From an uncultured Clostridia bacterium (GTDB lineage Bacteria > Bacillota > Clostridia > TANB77 > CAG-508): a DNA stretch of 64,000 bases. The translations under genes were made by a program, and so were the position numbers. This document shows positions 44,096 to 52,930 of this stretch, piece after piece. The stretch is from assembly GCA_928721565.1 (NCBI GenBank), contig OV788638.1, positions 558,001 through 622,000 of the forward strand, read 5' to 3'. Numbering within the stretch: position 1 is the first letter of the stretch; every line of letters starts with the position of its first letter. The notes beneath the pieces were generated by a model. The model searched no databases, was not told the DNA's origin, and was given only the letters and a program-made list of their open reading frames with translations.

Positions 44096-44914
44096 ATGGA
44101 AAGAGATAAAAAAAGTGGAATAATAGGAGTTATAATTACTATTATAGTTTTAATTATACTAGTTATATTTTCTAATATGAATTCTGAAAATATAACTGGT
44201 ATAGAGAATGTTGCTAGTAAAGTGGTAATGCCAATTGAAAATGGTTTGACATATTTAAAAAATAAAATAAATAATAATAATAAATTTTTTGAAAATGTGA
44301 ATGAATTAAAGTCTGAGAATGAGTCATTAAAACAGAAAAATAGTGATTTGGAACAACAATTAAGAGAATATGAAATAATGAAAAATGAAAATGAACAATT
44401 AAAGCAAGAACTTAATTTGGCTGAGAAATATGGACAATATACAACTGTACCAGGAACAGTAATTTCTAGAGATATAAGTAATTATTCTAAAACACTTGTG
44501 ATAAATATTGGTAGTGATAATGGTTTAAAAGAGAAAATGACAGTCATTGCAGATGAAGGTCTTGTTGGATATGTAGTTTCAACAACAAATAAAACTGCAA
44601 AGGTTCAAACAATAGTAGATAGTGCAAGTGCTACTAGTTGTATTGCAAGTTCAACTAGGGATACTATGATTTGTAAAGGAACTATAGAAAATAAATCTGT
44701 ATTAAGTGCTTCAAATATAGATACAGATGCAAGGATAATTCAAGGAGATAGTGTAGAAACTTCAGGTCTTGGTGGAATATATCTTAAAGGAATTCATGTT
44801 GGAAAAATTAAAAAGGTGAATGAAGGTTCTAATAAGACTGATTCTTATGCAACTATAGAAACTGCAGTTAATTTTGAAAAACTTGAAACAGTTCTTGTTA
44901 TAACAAACCAATAG
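44096..44914 (+). CDS. mreC: Rod shape-determining protein MreC
   Basis: 272 residues: one N-terminal membrane helix (about 9-26), a leucine-type coiled coil (VNELKSENESLKQKNSDLEQ onward) and the twin beta-barrel domain (VIADEGLVGYVVSTTNKTAK, then GGIYLKGIHVGKIKKV). MreC dimers link MreB to the wall-synthesis enzymes outside. It starts 3 bases after mreB with little ribosome site of its own, so translation is probably coupled. Confidence 0.95.
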   Translation: MERDKKSGIIGVIITIIVLIILVIFSNMNSENITGIENVASKVVMPIENGLTYLKNKINNNNKFFENVNELKSENESLKQKNSDLEQQLREYEIMKNENEQLKQELNLAEKYGQYTTVPGTVISRDISNYSKTLVINIGSDNGLKEKMTVIADEGLVGYVVSTTNKTAKVQTIVDSASATSCIASSTRDTMICKGTIENKSVLSASNIDTDARIIQGDSVETSGLGGIYLKGIHVGKIKKVNEGSNKTDSYATIETAVNFEKLETVLVITNQ

Positions 44915-44929
44915 AAAGGCGCTGTAGAA

Positions 44930-45463
44930 ATGAGAAAAATATTAATACATGTTTTACTAATAATTACATTCATAATAATTTATTTGTTACAAACCATTTT
45001 TTTTAGCCATTTCACGATTGCTGGAATAATGCCTAATATGTTTGTTATATTGATGCTATTTATTGGCTTGTATATGGGAAGAACTATGGGAGTTATTTAT
45101 GGTATAGTTTATGGAATATTTATTGATTTTTGGATTGGAAAGAACTTAGGATTAACTTCTATTGCATTAGCTTTTATAGGGCTATTTAGTGGCGTTTTGG
45201 ACAAGACTCTTTCAAAAGATAGCAGAATAACAGTATTACTAATGGGGGTTATTAGTACAATAATTTATGAAGTGATTTTATATGTTATGCAATATGTGAT
45301 TTTAGGTGCTAATGTTGAGGTCCTAAATTTTATCAAGATATTATTGGTTGAGACAATTTATAATATGATATTGATAATAATATTATATCCATTAATAAGA
45401 AATGTTGGTTATGAAATAGAAAATGAAGTAAAAGGAGATCGAATTTTAACAAGGTATTTTTAA
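44930..45463 (+). CDS. mreD: Rod shape-determining protein MreD
   Basis: 177 residues with about five hydrophobic helices, starting VLLIITFIIIYLLQTIFF. ANxF-like IMPNMFVILMLFIGLY and the Gly-rich GIVYGIFIDFWIG segment are family-typical. An integral membrane partner of MreC and the RodA/PBP2 synthase. Identified by position between mreC and the class B PBP as much as by sequence. Confidence 0.93.
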   Translation: MRKILIHVLLIITFIIIYLLQTIFFSHFTIAGIMPNMFVILMLFIGLYMGRTMGVIYGIVYGIFIDFWIGKNLGLTSIALAFIGLFSGVLDKTLSKDSRITVLLMGVISTIIYEVILYVMQYVILGANVEVLNFIKILLVETIYNMILIIILYPLIRNVGYEIENEVKGDRILTRYF

Positions 45464-45491
45464 TATATCTTGCGGGAAAGTAGGTGAAAAG

Positions 45492-47627
45492 TTGAACAAT
45501 AGAATAAATTTTGATGAAGAAGGAAAAGAACAAATAAATATTAGATTTAATATAATAAACATAATAGTGTATTTGATAGGTATAGTATTAATTGTTCAAC
45601 TATTTAATCTCCAAGTTGTTCATGGAGAGAGCTATAGGGAACAGTCAAATACCAGATTGTCAAGAGCATCTGTTATAAAGGCTGCTAGAGGCTCAATTTT
45701 AGATAGATCAGGAAATGAGCTTGCAGGAGTAAAAACTGAAAGTGATATAGAAATATATAAAACTAATGTATCAAATGATGAATTAAATAATTGTGCATTG
45801 AATCTTGTTAATTTATTAAATCAATATCAAATTCAATATACAGATACATTTCCAATAAGTATAAATCCATTTGCTTTTACTATTGATGGAGATGAACTTA
45901 CTAATTGGAAGAAAAAATACAAAATTTCTGATGAGTTAAGTGCAGAAGAGGCTTTTTATAAGTTTAAAGATAAGTATGAAATAAAAAATGATAATTTAGA
46001 TGATGTTAGAAAAATTATTTCTATAAGATATTTGATTACAACAACAGGGTATAGTGCAACTAAGTCAATAACTATAGCTTCAAATGTAAATGAGGAAGTT
46101 GTAGCACAAATAAGTGAAAGAAATAGTGATTTCCCTGGTGTTAGTATTTCTACTAATGCTGCCAGAACATACTTGACAGGAAGTTTAGCTGCACATGTAA
46201 TTGGGTATACAGGTAAAATTAAGGAAGATGAGTATAATCAAAAAAAGGATACATATACAATTGATGATATAATTGGTAAAACAGGAGTAGAAAATATTTT
46301 TGAGAAGTATCTTAAAGGAAAAGATGGGGAAAAACAAGTAGAGATGTCTGTTGATGGAACTATTACTGGTGAATATGTTTCTAAAAATGCAACTGCAGGA
46401 AGTGATGTTGTACTTACAATAGATTCTAATTTGCAAAAAGTAACAGAGGAGTCTCTAGAAAATTGTATAAATAAAATTCGTACAGGAGGATTTTCACAAA
46501 GGTATGATGCACAAGGTGGAGCAGCAGTAGTTATGGATGTAAATACAGGAGAGGTATTAGCAACTGCAAGTTATCCTACATTTGAACCACAATGGTTTGT
46601 AGGTGGAATATCACAAGAAAATTGGGCATATCTAAGAGATGATACAAGACATCCTCAACTAAATAAAGCAACTCAGTCTACATATGAGCCTGGTTCTACT
46701 TTTAAAATGGTTACAGCTATTGCTGGTTTAGAGACAGGAACAATAACAACTAAAGAGAGAATAAATGATACGGGTGTTTATAGAAAATATAATAGTGAGT
46801 GGAAATGTTGGTATTATACAAGTTATCATAGAGGACATGGATACCAAAATGTAACACAAGCATTACAACATTCATGTAACTACTTTTTCTATGAAACTGG
46901 TGATAGAATGGGAATAGATAATTTATCTAAATATGCATTACATTTTGGATTAGGAAAGAAGACAGGAATAGAATTACCAAATGAAAAAGAAGGTGCTGTT
47001 GCTTCAAAAGAAACATATGCAAAGCTTAGAAATGGTGGTAAAATAGGACCTGGTGACGTTTTAAATGCTGCAATAGGACAAGGTGATAATAATTTTACAC
47101 CTATGCAAATTGCTAAATATATTTCATCAATTGCAAATGGAGGAAATATAGTAAAACCAACAATAGTAAAATCTATTATGAATGCAGATGGAACAGAAGT
47201 CTCAAGAGATGAAATTGAAAGTTATACTAACGAAGAGGTTGGATATCAAAATACAGATGATGGAATAACTATTAGCCCAGAAAGCATATCTGTAGCTAAA
47301 GAAGGAATGAGAATGGCTGCAAGTGAGGCTGGAGGTACAGCATATAATATATTTAAAGGGTTTAATCAGGAAGTTGCTGGAAAGACAGGATCTGCTGAAG
47401 CTGGTAAGGACAAAAACGGAAATGATCTTGTAAATGCTTGGTTTGTTTGTTTTGCACCTTATGAAAAACCTGAAGTTGCTGTTGTGGTTATGATAGAAAA
47501 TGGTGGACATGGAAATTATGCTGCTGAAGTTGCAAGAGATGTTCTTACTCAATATTTTGGAATGAATGAATCAACAGAAGTAAATGAGTCTATGACAGCT
47601 ACACCATTTGTAGAACAAATAAGATAA
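45492..47627 (+). CDS. mrdA: Class B penicillin-binding protein 2 (transpeptidase)
   Basis: 711 residues. A short cytoplasmic tail and a membrane helix (about 20-38) lead into the pedestal (ARGSILDRSGNELA, the dimerisation domain). In the transpeptidase domain the active-site Ser is in STFKM (about 402), with SCN (QHSCNYFF, about 461) and KTGSAE (about 631). It crosslinks lateral-wall peptidoglycan with RodA. The start is TTG 45492, preceded by TAGGTG. No PASTA domains are present, which separates it from the sporulation and division PBPs. Confidence 0.94.
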   Translation: MNNRINFDEEGKEQINIRFNIINIIVYLIGIVLIVQLFNLQVVHGESYREQSNTRLSRASVIKAARGSILDRSGNELAGVKTESDIEIYKTNVSNDELNNCALNLVNLLNQYQIQYTDTFPISINPFAFTIDGDELTNWKKKYKISDELSAEEAFYKFKDKYEIKNDNLDDVRKIISIRYLITTTGYSATKSITIASNVNEEVVAQISERNSDFPGVSISTNAARTYLTGSLAAHVIGYTGKIKEDEYNQKKDTYTIDDIIGKTGVENIFEKYLKGKDGEKQVEMSVDGTITGEYVSKNATAGSDVVLTIDSNLQKVTEESLENCINKIRTGGFSQRYDAQGGAAVVMDVNTGEVLATASYPTFEPQWFVGGISQENWAYLRDDTRHPQLNKATQSTYEPGSTFKMVTAIAGLETGTITTKERINDTGVYRKYNSEWKCWYYTSYHRGHGYQNVTQALQHSCNYFFYETGDRMGIDNLSKYALHFGLGKKTGIELPNEKEGAVASKETYAKLRNGGKIGPGDVLNAAIGQGDNNFTPMQIAKYISSIANGGNIVKPTIVKSIMNADGTEVSRDEIESYTNEEVGYQNTDDGITISPESISVAKEGMRMAASEAGGTAYNIFKGFNQEVAGKTGSAEAGKDKNGNDLVNAWFVCFAPYEKPEVAVVVMIENGGHGNYAAEVARDVLTQYFGMNESTEVNESMTATPFVEQIR

Positions 47628-47668
47628 TAGTTTCAAGAGGGTTAAGTACAGATGAGAGGATGTTAGAA

Positions 47669-48277
47669 ATGAACAGAGTTAGTATAAATTTAAGAACAGA
47701 TGAAGTATTAATAAAAATTGATGATAATGCTACACAAAGAGAAATAATATTAGAATTAACCAAAAAGTTAAAAGAATTAAAGAAGATGTATCAATCAGAA
47801 AAGACTCCAATAAGAGTTACAGGTAAAATTTTGACTAATAAAGAAATAGAAGAAATAGAGAAAGCTATAAAAAGTAAGATTGATGTTAAGGTTAGTTTTG
47901 ATACTCCAAAAACTTTAGGATTACATAGCATTAAAAGAAGTTACAAAAAAGATGTTGGCACATCAGAAACAACTTTTCATAAAGGCTCTTTACGTTCAGG
48001 TCAAAAAATTGAAGTTGAAGGAAGTATAGTAATAATTGGAGATGTTAATGCAGGTGCTGAAGTTATTGCTGCAGACAATATTGCTATAATAGGAACATTA
48101 AGAGGATTAGCTCATGCTGGTGCTAAAGGGAATAAAGAAGCTATAATTACGGCTAGTACTCTTGATGCTGTACAATTAAGAATATCTAATATTGTTAAGG
48201 AATTAGATATGAATGAAGAATTTGTATATGATAATGCTTATATATATGTTGATGGAGATGAAATTATAATAGATTGA
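47669..48277 (+). CDS. minC: Septum site-determining protein MinC
   Basis: 202 residues. Inhibits FtsZ assembly away from midcell. The N-terminal domain (TDEVLIKIDDNATQREIILE) is followed by the right-handed beta-helix C-domain: KGSLRSGQKIEVEGSIVIIG, DVNAGAEVIAADNIAIIGTL and GLAHAGAKGN with ITASTLDAVQLRI. These are the MinD-contact motifs. I start at 47669, where GAGAGG lies 9 nt upstream; ATG 47660 abuts that site. Last gene of the mre operon; minD and minE, normally next, are missing at this locus. Confidence 0.94.
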   Translation: MNRVSINLRTDEVLIKIDDNATQREIILELTKKLKELKKMYQSEKTPIRVTGKILTNKEIEEIEKAIKSKIDVKVSFDTPKTLGLHSIKRSYKKDVGTSETTFHKGSLRSGQKIEVEGSIVIIGDVNAGAEVIAADNIAIIGTLRGLAHAGAKGNKEAIITASTLDAVQLRISNIVKELDMNEEFVYDNAYIYVDGDEIIID

Positions 48278-48289
48278 TTAGGGCTGGTC

Positions 48290-48342
48290 CATTTAGGACC
48301 GGTTCTTTTTTGTGCAATGTTCATTTAAGAACCGGTCCCTAA
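48290..48342. terminator. Large hairpin between convergent genes (ACCGGTTCT repeat family)
   Basis: Arms 48293-48307 (TTAGGACCGGTTCTT) and 48327-48342 pair over 15 bp with a single bulged C. The left arm shares 17 bp exactly (inverted) with 8754-8770. TTTTTT follows the first arm inside the loop. It sits between minC and the minus-strand gene and may end both transcripts. Confidence 0.7.
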
Positions 48343-48351
48343 TGAACAAAA

Positions 48352-48678
48352 TCAACTGATTAGTAATAAAACTAAAGCTAAAAAAAGACCTTCATCTTTA
48401 ACTTTTTCTTCATATAAAAAGAATAGTAAGCTAAGAATGAGAACATCATCAAAATAAAGTTTTATACCAAATAAGTCTAGCCAAACGTCATTATCTTTAT
48501 TTTGGGAATAAAGACGATTTTCTTGAGGACTTGGTTCTGGGGTTTGTTTGGGTTGTGATTGATGAGGTACTTGGGGATCGTGTGGAGTAAAATTGGTGTT
48601 AGGAATGTAATTAAATCTATAATTATTGAAATAAGGTGTTTTTCGATTATATAAATTATAATATGGGAAAACTGGCAT
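48352..48678 (-). CDS. Small membrane-associated protein, unknown function
   Basis: 108 residues. Tyr/Asn/Pro-rich N-terminal half (YNLYNRKTPYFNNYRFNY, then a Pro/Gln/Ser stretch) and a hydrophobic C-terminal half (WLDLFGIKLYFDDVLILSLL followed by acidic residues and FLALVLLLIS). I recall this C-terminal pattern in unnamed small genes of spore-forming Clostridia, but no function is known to me. AAAGGAG precedes ATG 48678. It lies 30 bases behind the next minus-strand gene, so they form one unit. Confidence 0.7.
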   Translation of the reverse strand: MPVFPYYNLYNRKTPYFNNYRFNYIPNTNFTPHDPQVPHQSQPKQTPEPSPQENRLYSQNKDNDVWLDLFGIKLYFDDVLILSLLFFLYEEKVKDEGLFLALVLLLIS

Positions 48679-48708
48679 TGTTTTACTCCTTTCTAAAAAC
48701 TAGTGATG

Positions 48709-49191
48709 TTAGTTTTTTTTCTTATCTTCATTATTATTATTCATAAGTTCTGCTATTTTAGAAACATTAAGTAGATTTACATATTGATCTAATTTGTCTT
48801 TTTTGCTATCACGTAAATATGGTTTTAATGAATATAGTAAATTTGCTCTGGGATCATTTTTGTTATTCATATTTTCCATTATTGATTTCATTTTCATGAT
48901 AGTGTTCATATCTAAATTGAAATTATTGCTAGTGTTGTTAGTGGATGGACCAGAACTTCCAAAATTGAAGTTTTCTGATTTTGATGTTTGATTAGATGAA
49001 TTTAGCATATTACTTAGATTATTAATCATTTCTGGAGAAATTTGATCAAGTATATTGTTAGAGTTGGGTTCAGTTGTGGTAGAGTTGCTTTTGGACATAT
49101 TATTCATCATTTGTTTTATATCATCAGGGATATTACCGCTATCAACCATTTTTTTTACATTAGCAAATAAATCATCCATATTATTTGTCAT
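48709..49191 (-). CDS. Small Asn/Ser-rich protein, unknown function
   Basis: 160 residues. An N-terminal helix (MDDLFANVKKMVDSGNIPDD), a long low-complexity Asn/Ser/Thr linker, and a conserved-looking C-terminal domain (DPRANLLYSLKPYLRDSKKD, KLDQYVNLLNVSKIAELM). Soluble. No catalytic motif. Upstream partner of the 108-residue membrane protein, which suggests the two proteins act together; a link to sporulation is plausible only from the kind of genomes in which such pairs occur. AGAGGTG precedes ATG 49191. Confidence 0.75.
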   Translation of the reverse strand: MTNNMDDLFANVKKMVDSGNIPDDIKQMMNNMSKSNSTTTEPNSNNILDQISPEMINNLSNMLNSSNQTSKSENFNFGSSGPSTNNTSNNFNLDMNTIMKMKSIMENMNNKNDPRANLLYSLKPYLRDSKKDKLDQYVNLLNVSKIAELMNNNNEDKKKN

Positions 49192-49278
49192 TCTTAGTCA
49201 CCTCTAAATAATTTATGTTTTTCTTTTTATTATATGTTAAAAAATTAAAATTTGTGAAATTGCAATTATATACAGACA

Positions 49279-49307
49279 TTTACAAATCTAAAAAGAAATG
49301 TTATAAT
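49279..49307 (+). promoter_or_regulatory. Promoter of the first SSB-like gene
   Basis: TTTACA (49279-49284), 17-bp spacer, TATAAT (49302-49307), with an 80-nt leader. Confidence 0.75.
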
Positions 49308-49394
49308 ATGGTATAGTGTTTATGTAGATTAATAAAAGAAAAATTTCTATATTTACTTAAACATTTTCTACTATATGTAAAAGGAGGATTTCAC

Positions 49395-50045
49395 ATGAGA
49401 AAAGTGAACAAAGAAAATGAAATTACAAAAATTGAAAATGAGAAACGGGGGTGTTTTGGGAGGTATAATAAAGGCCTTATTATAGGCAAAATCGTTGGAG
49501 ATTTCGAAATTACTTATAATAAAAATGATGGGCGGAAATTTTATAATACCAGGGTAAGAGTAGAGAGATTAACTGACGATAAATATGACATTGTACCTGT
49601 TGTTATTCAAGGGAACATGATTAAAAATAAGGATACTCAAAAATATCTTAATAAAATAATTCGTGTTACCGGCGAATTTAGGTCATTTATCAGAAATGGG
49701 CATAAAAGACATTTTTTATATGCCAAAACTTTTGAAATATATGACCAAGAAATACCAGAAGAGTCTAATTTGATTTTTCTTGAAGGTTATCTTTCAAATG
49801 TACCAATGCAAAAAATAATATATGAGGAAAAGCAGAAAATTGCTATTTTTTGTATTGCCGTACACAGAAATGCCAGTGGAGAAAAATCTGATTACATAAA
49901 TTGCGTAGCTTGGAGAGATAATGCAGAGTATGTAAGAGCTCAGTGCGTTGGCCAAAAGCTTCGTTTATATGGAAGGATGCAGAGTCGAAAACATGGAAAA
50001 GAAAAAAAGGAGGTGTATGAAGTTTCTGTAACTGAAATACACTAG
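49395..50045 (+). CDS. Single-stranded-DNA-binding-like protein with two OB folds (paralogue 1)
   Basis: 216 residues forming two SSB-type halves. Half one (about 24-115): LIIGKIVGDFEITYNKNDG, FYNTRVRVERL, and IIRVTGEFRSFIRNG. Half two (about 120-216): LIFLEGYLSNVPMQKIIYEE, IAIFCIAVHRNASGEKSDYI, NCVAWRDNAEYVRAQCVGQK and RLYGRMQSRKHGKEKKEVYE. The second half keeps the SSB pattern best (I-x-C-V-A-W and L-Y-G-R-x-Q-S-R). It lacks the acidic DDDIPF-type tail of replicative SSB. A paralogue sits at 62,645. Probably binds ssDNA; its role is unknown. Confidence 0.82.
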   Translation: MRKVNKENEITKIENEKRGCFGRYNKGLIIGKIVGDFEITYNKNDGRKFYNTRVRVERLTDDKYDIVPVVIQGNMIKNKDTQKYLNKIIRVTGEFRSFIRNGHKRHFLYAKTFEIYDQEIPEESNLIFLEGYLSNVPMQKIIYEEKQKIAIFCIAVHRNASGEKSDYINCVAWRDNAEYVRAQCVGQKLRLYGRMQSRKHGKEKKEVYEVSVTEIH

Positions 50046-50066
50046 GTTCGTAAATTATAGTAGAAA

Positions 50067-50096
50067 AAAAGGAGTATATTTTATATACTCCTTTTA
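50067..50096 (+). terminator. Terminator of the first SSB-like gene
   Basis: Stem AAAAGGAGTATA/TATACTCCTTTT with a TTTTA loop. Confidence 0.88.
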
Positions 50097-50133
50097 AAAA
50101 TTATTGTTCAATTTATTAAAAAAACTTGTATTT

Positions 50134-50149
50134 TTCGACAATATATAAT
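50134..50149 (+). promoter_or_regulatory. Spo0A box and -10 element before spoIIE
   Basis: TTCGACAA (50134-50141) is a perfect inverse of the 0A box TTGTCGAA. It lies 2 bp upstream of TATAAT (50144-50149), and no good -35 element exists. spoIIE in B. subtilis is switched on by phosphorylated Spo0A from a sigma-A promoter, so this fits the same control. The leader to ATG 50310 is about 155 nt. Confidence 0.75.
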
Positions 50150-50309
50150 AAAATATGAAATACAAAACAAAGGAAAATAATAGAATAAAAGAGTATATAT
50201 CACAAAATGTAAAAAACTTTTTTGTAGTAGAGTACTAAAAAAGACAAAAAACACAAAAGAAAAGGATTAAAATATTGCTATATTATGAAAAGGTTATGAG
50301 GTGGTAAGG

Positions 50310-52691
50310 ATGTTAAAAAACTTAGTGAATATAAAGAATATGATTATATATATAATTGCATTTATGGTATCAACTATAGGAATGGGACAAGAAGTATCTC
50401 CATTTAGTATAGCTATAGTGGCTGCTAGTTTAGCTGGGGGTGTGCCTGCAATTATAGTTGTAATAGCAGGGCTTATAGGAAATATTATAGGGGTTGGAGC
50501 AATTGGTGCATTAAATTATGTATTAATAATATTGATGTTATTAATATCAATGTGCATTAAGCCTCCTAAAGAGAATGATCAATATAAAAATGAACAAATA
50601 CAAATTTCTGGACATGTTTTTGTAAGTATAATACTAGTAATGATTGCAAAATTAATTTTAACAAAATTTACAGTAGCAGATATGATATTACATGTAACTT
50701 TAGCAGTATTTTCTGTAGTATTTTATAAGATATTTGTAAATTCATTAGTTGTAATTCAAGAGATAACAGAAAAAAATGCATTTTCAATTGAAGAAGTAAT
50801 TGGAGCTAGTTTGCTAGTTTCAATAGCTTTTTCAGCGTTTGGGGATTTTTCTATATTAGGATTGTCTATTAGAAATGTATTGAGCATACTTGTAGTGCTT
50901 ATTCTTGGATGGAAAAATGGAGTATTAGTTGGAACAACAGCAGGTGTAACAATAGGTGTAACTTTAGGAATAATTACGCAAAATGAACCGATTGTAGTTG
51001 CTGTATATGCAATATCAGGAATGATTTCAGGTTTATTAAACAGATTTGGAAAGATAGGTGTAATAGTAGGCTTTTTTGCTGGAAATGGAATATTGCTATA
51101 TGCTTCAAAAGGAACAGCAACAGATTTAGTAGTATTTAAAGAAGCATTAGTTGCATCACTAGGATTACTTGCAATGCCAAAATGGGTAGGAATTAATATA
51201 GAAGAACTTGTAAAAAGTGATAATATGTTACCTGAGTACAATAAAAGAGGTTTAGAGCAGAGTAAAGAAACAATAAATCAGTTAAATATGGTGTCAGAGA
51301 CAATAAAAGATATAGCAAGCACATATAAAGAAAAAAATGATACAAATATGTATTTAAAAAATAGACAATCATTTATTACCGAACTTTTGAATAATTTGGA
51401 CGGTCTTGAGGAAAATATGTTATATGATGATATGGCACAACCTGAAAATAAAATTGTAAATGAGTTATTTGATATTTTGCTAGATAAGCAAGAAATAGAA
51501 AGAGAGGATTTGCTTAAGACATTTGCTAAATTTAATAATTATATAGTCCAATATAATGATGAGAATATTAGTAAAAGAATGAATAATGATATTGAGCAAA
51601 TTGTCAAGGCTGTAAATTATGCATATAAAGTAAGTAAATCAAACTTTATATGGGAGGAAAAGGTTAAGTCAAATAAGAAAAATGTGCAAGCTCAACTTGA
51701 TGGTGTTTCAAAGGCAATTTCAAGTATTGCTGTAAAAATGGAAAATGAAATAAAACAAGATAAGAATTTTGATATAGAAAAAAGTAAAGTGATCAAAGCA
51801 CTTGAAATAAAAGAGATTTTAGTTGATGGTATAGAAATAAGTAAAAAAGATAATAGATATTTTATAGAAGTATATTTACAAGAGGATAGTAAAACTAGTG
51901 AGAATGCAGATTTTGATAAAATTCAAAAAGTCCTAGAAAAAAGTTTAAATGAAAAATTGATGAGAAATGAACCTAAAATCCGTAAACTTAATAAACAGGG
52001 AAAAAGGATAATTAGCTTTTTATCAGCTGATAAGTATTTAATTCAAATAGGACAAGCAGTTCAGATAAAAGATGGAAGTCCTGTATCAGGTGATAGCTTA
52101 TTACAAATTAGATTAAATGATGGTAAGTATCTGGTTGCATTAAGTGATGGAATGGGATCTGGCCCAGAAGCAAGAAAGAGTAGCCAAATTGCAATAAAAA
52201 TGCTTGAGAGATTATTAATGTCAGGGTTTGATAAAGATACATCAATAGATTTGATTAATACAACAATTATGAATGCGAATGAGGAAATTTTTGCTACATT
52301 AGATATTGCAATTGTTGATTTGTATAATGGAAAAGTTGAGTTTATAAAAAATGGAGCATGTCCAACTTATGTAAAAAATAAGAAAAAAGTTCAAATTATA
52401 AAATCATTAAGTTTACCTGCGGGAATTTTGAAGGATATTAATTTAACTACATATGATAAAGATATTCAAGATAAAGATATTTTGGTTATGTGCAGTGATG
52501 GTATTTTAGATTCTAATGTAGAGTATAATAATAAAGAACTTTGGGTAAAGTATATGCTAGAAGATATTGAAACTACTAATTGTCAAAAGATTGCTGATTT
52601 GATTTTAAATGAAGCGGTTGACAATAGTTATGGTATTGCTAAAGATGATATGAGTATAATTGTATGCAAACTTGTTAAGCAAAAAGAATAA
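50310..52691 (+). CDS. spoIIE: Stage II sporulation protein E (PP2C phosphatase)
   Basis: 793 residues. Dephosphorylates SpoIIAA, freeing sigma-F in the forespore, and interacts with FtsZ at the polar septum. About ten membrane helices occupy residues 1-290, then a helical regulatory/FtsZ-binding region, then the PP2C domain (about 590-793) with ALSDGMGSGPEARKSSQIAI, NGACPTYVKN, ILVMCSDGILDSN and KDDMSIIVCK. These carry the Asp residues that bind the two metal ions. Start ATG 50310 uses GAGGTGG; GTG 50301 is inside that site. A 0A box lies upstream. Confidence 0.95.
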   Translation: MLKNLVNIKNMIIYIIAFMVSTIGMGQEVSPFSIAIVAASLAGGVPAIIVVIAGLIGNIIGVGAIGALNYVLIILMLLISMCIKPPKENDQYKNEQIQISGHVFVSIILVMIAKLILTKFTVADMILHVTLAVFSVVFYKIFVNSLVVIQEITEKNAFSIEEVIGASLLVSIAFSAFGDFSILGLSIRNVLSILVVLILGWKNGVLVGTTAGVTIGVTLGIITQNEPIVVAVYAISGMISGLLNRFGKIGVIVGFFAGNGILLYASKGTATDLVVFKEALVASLGLLAMPKWVGINIEELVKSDNMLPEYNKRGLEQSKETINQLNMVSETIKDIASTYKEKNDTNMYLKNRQSFITELLNNLDGLEENMLYDDMAQPENKIVNELFDILLDKQEIEREDLLKTFAKFNNYIVQYNDENISKRMNNDIEQIVKAVNYAYKVSKSNFIWEEKVKSNKKNVQAQLDGVSKAISSIAVKMENEIKQDKNFDIEKSKVIKALEIKEILVDGIEISKKDNRYFIEVYLQEDSKTSENADFDKIQKVLEKSLNEKLMRNEPKIRKLNKQGKRIISFLSADKYLIQIGQAVQIKDGSPVSGDSLLQIRLNDGKYLVALSDGMGSGPEARKSSQIAIKMLERLLMSGFDKDTSIDLINTTIMNANEEIFATLDIAIVDLYNGKVEFIKNGACPTYVKNKKKVQIIKSLSLPAGILKDINLTTYDKDIQDKDILVMCSDGILDSNVEYNNKELWVKYMLEDIETTNCQKIADLILNEAVDNSYGIAKDDMSIIVCKLVKQKE

Positions 52692-52765
52692 ATTTTTTTA
52701 AAAAGCTTGAATTTATAGAAAGCATATTATATAATTTGACTATACAGATGAGTAAGGAGGATATT

Positions 52766-52927
52766 ATGGAAGAAGATACAATAGAAAGAAATTTTCAGGA
52801 AGAAAGATTAGAGTCTAAAAGAAAATTAGTTTTGAATTTAGAAAAAAGAGATGCAGAGCTTTCAAATGATATTGCTAAAGTACAAGGTATATCATTAGAA
52901 AAAGATGAATGTGAAATAGGAGAATAA
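52766..52927 (+). CDS. Small hypothetical protein
   Basis: 53 residues, very charged and probably a single helix (ERNFQEERLESKRKLVLNLE, KRDAELSNDIAKVQG). No known family. Start 52766 follows AAGGAGG at 52754-52760. It is coupled to the next gene (3 bases apart), suggesting one function. Confidence 0.6.
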   Translation: MEEDTIERNFQEERLESKRKLVLNLEKRDAELSNDIAKVQGISLEKDECEIGE

Positions 52928-52930
52928 AAT

